Source: Firmicutes bacterium UBA4874
GTDB lineage: Bacteria > Bacillota > Clostridia > Caldicoprobacterales > DTU083
DNA: 7,208 bases
Assembly (NCBI GenBank): GCA_002399435.1
Contig: DHDO01000090.1
Coordinates: 43,787 to 50,994, forward strand
Direction of reading: 5' to 3'
Every line of letters starts with the position of its first letter. Position 1 is the first letter of the stretch. The position numbers and the translations under genes are program-made. The notes below the pieces were generated by a model. The model had not been told where the DNA came from, made no database searches, and was given only the letters and a program-made list of their open reading frames with translations. Positions 7,145-7,208 of this stretch are shown here, piece after piece.

Positions 7145-7208
7145 AAATGTTGATGTCCGGGCAGCCGGCATTGCCTGTTGGGATGAAAAATGTGAATAGA
7201 AAAAGTAC

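Overview
The window reads as a stretch of core chromosome from an endospore-forming member of the Bacillota, probably a clostridial lineage. The evidence is the gene order hpf-secA-prfB, which is the order known around Bacillus subtilis yvyD-secA-prfB; a Spo0E-like small protein, a family tied to sporulation phosphorelays; strong AGGAGG-type ribosome binding sites; and GTG and TTG starts alongside ATG. By eye the base composition is near half GC. I cannot name a genus from this sequence.

Layout. 1-380 is the C-terminal part of an amino-acid-type ABC transporter ATPase, cut by the left edge. It is followed 21 bases later by an unrecognised two-helix membrane protein (402-989), probably in the same transcript. 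Converging on it from the other strand is a 57-residue Spo0E-like phosphatase gene (1015-1188, TTG start). A divergent intergenic region of about 260 bases separates it from hpf (1453-1995, long-form ribosome hibernation factor). A good sigma-A type promoter then precedes secA (2116-4806). secA is followed after 75 bases, which hold a perfect stem-loop, by prfB (4882-5983), whose reading frame is split by an in-frame TGA at codon 26 and must be joined by the classical +1 programmed frameshift. A hairpin straddling the prfB stop, then a strong promoter, leads to gap (6098-7108), which ends in a textbook intrinsic terminator. The last 64 bases hold no gene I can support.

How the genes relate. 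hpf, secA and prfB concern ribosome dormancy, protein export and translation termination. They are a conserved neighbourhood rather than one pathway. prfB carries its own autoregulation, because RF2 reads the very UGA that blocks its synthesis. gap is a separate transcription unit for central glycolysis. The Spo0E-like gene would connect to the decision to sporulate by dephosphorylating a response regulator, probably Spo0A.

I found no mobile element, CRISPR array, tRNA, rRNA or novel multi-gene system. The points most worth a second look are the unusual Shine-Dalgarno spacing at the prfB frameshift site, the short TTG-started Spo0E-like gene, an alternative-sigma-like promoter before hpf, and a gap gene of the eukaryote/E. 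coli GapA-like type rather than the B. subtilis GapA type.
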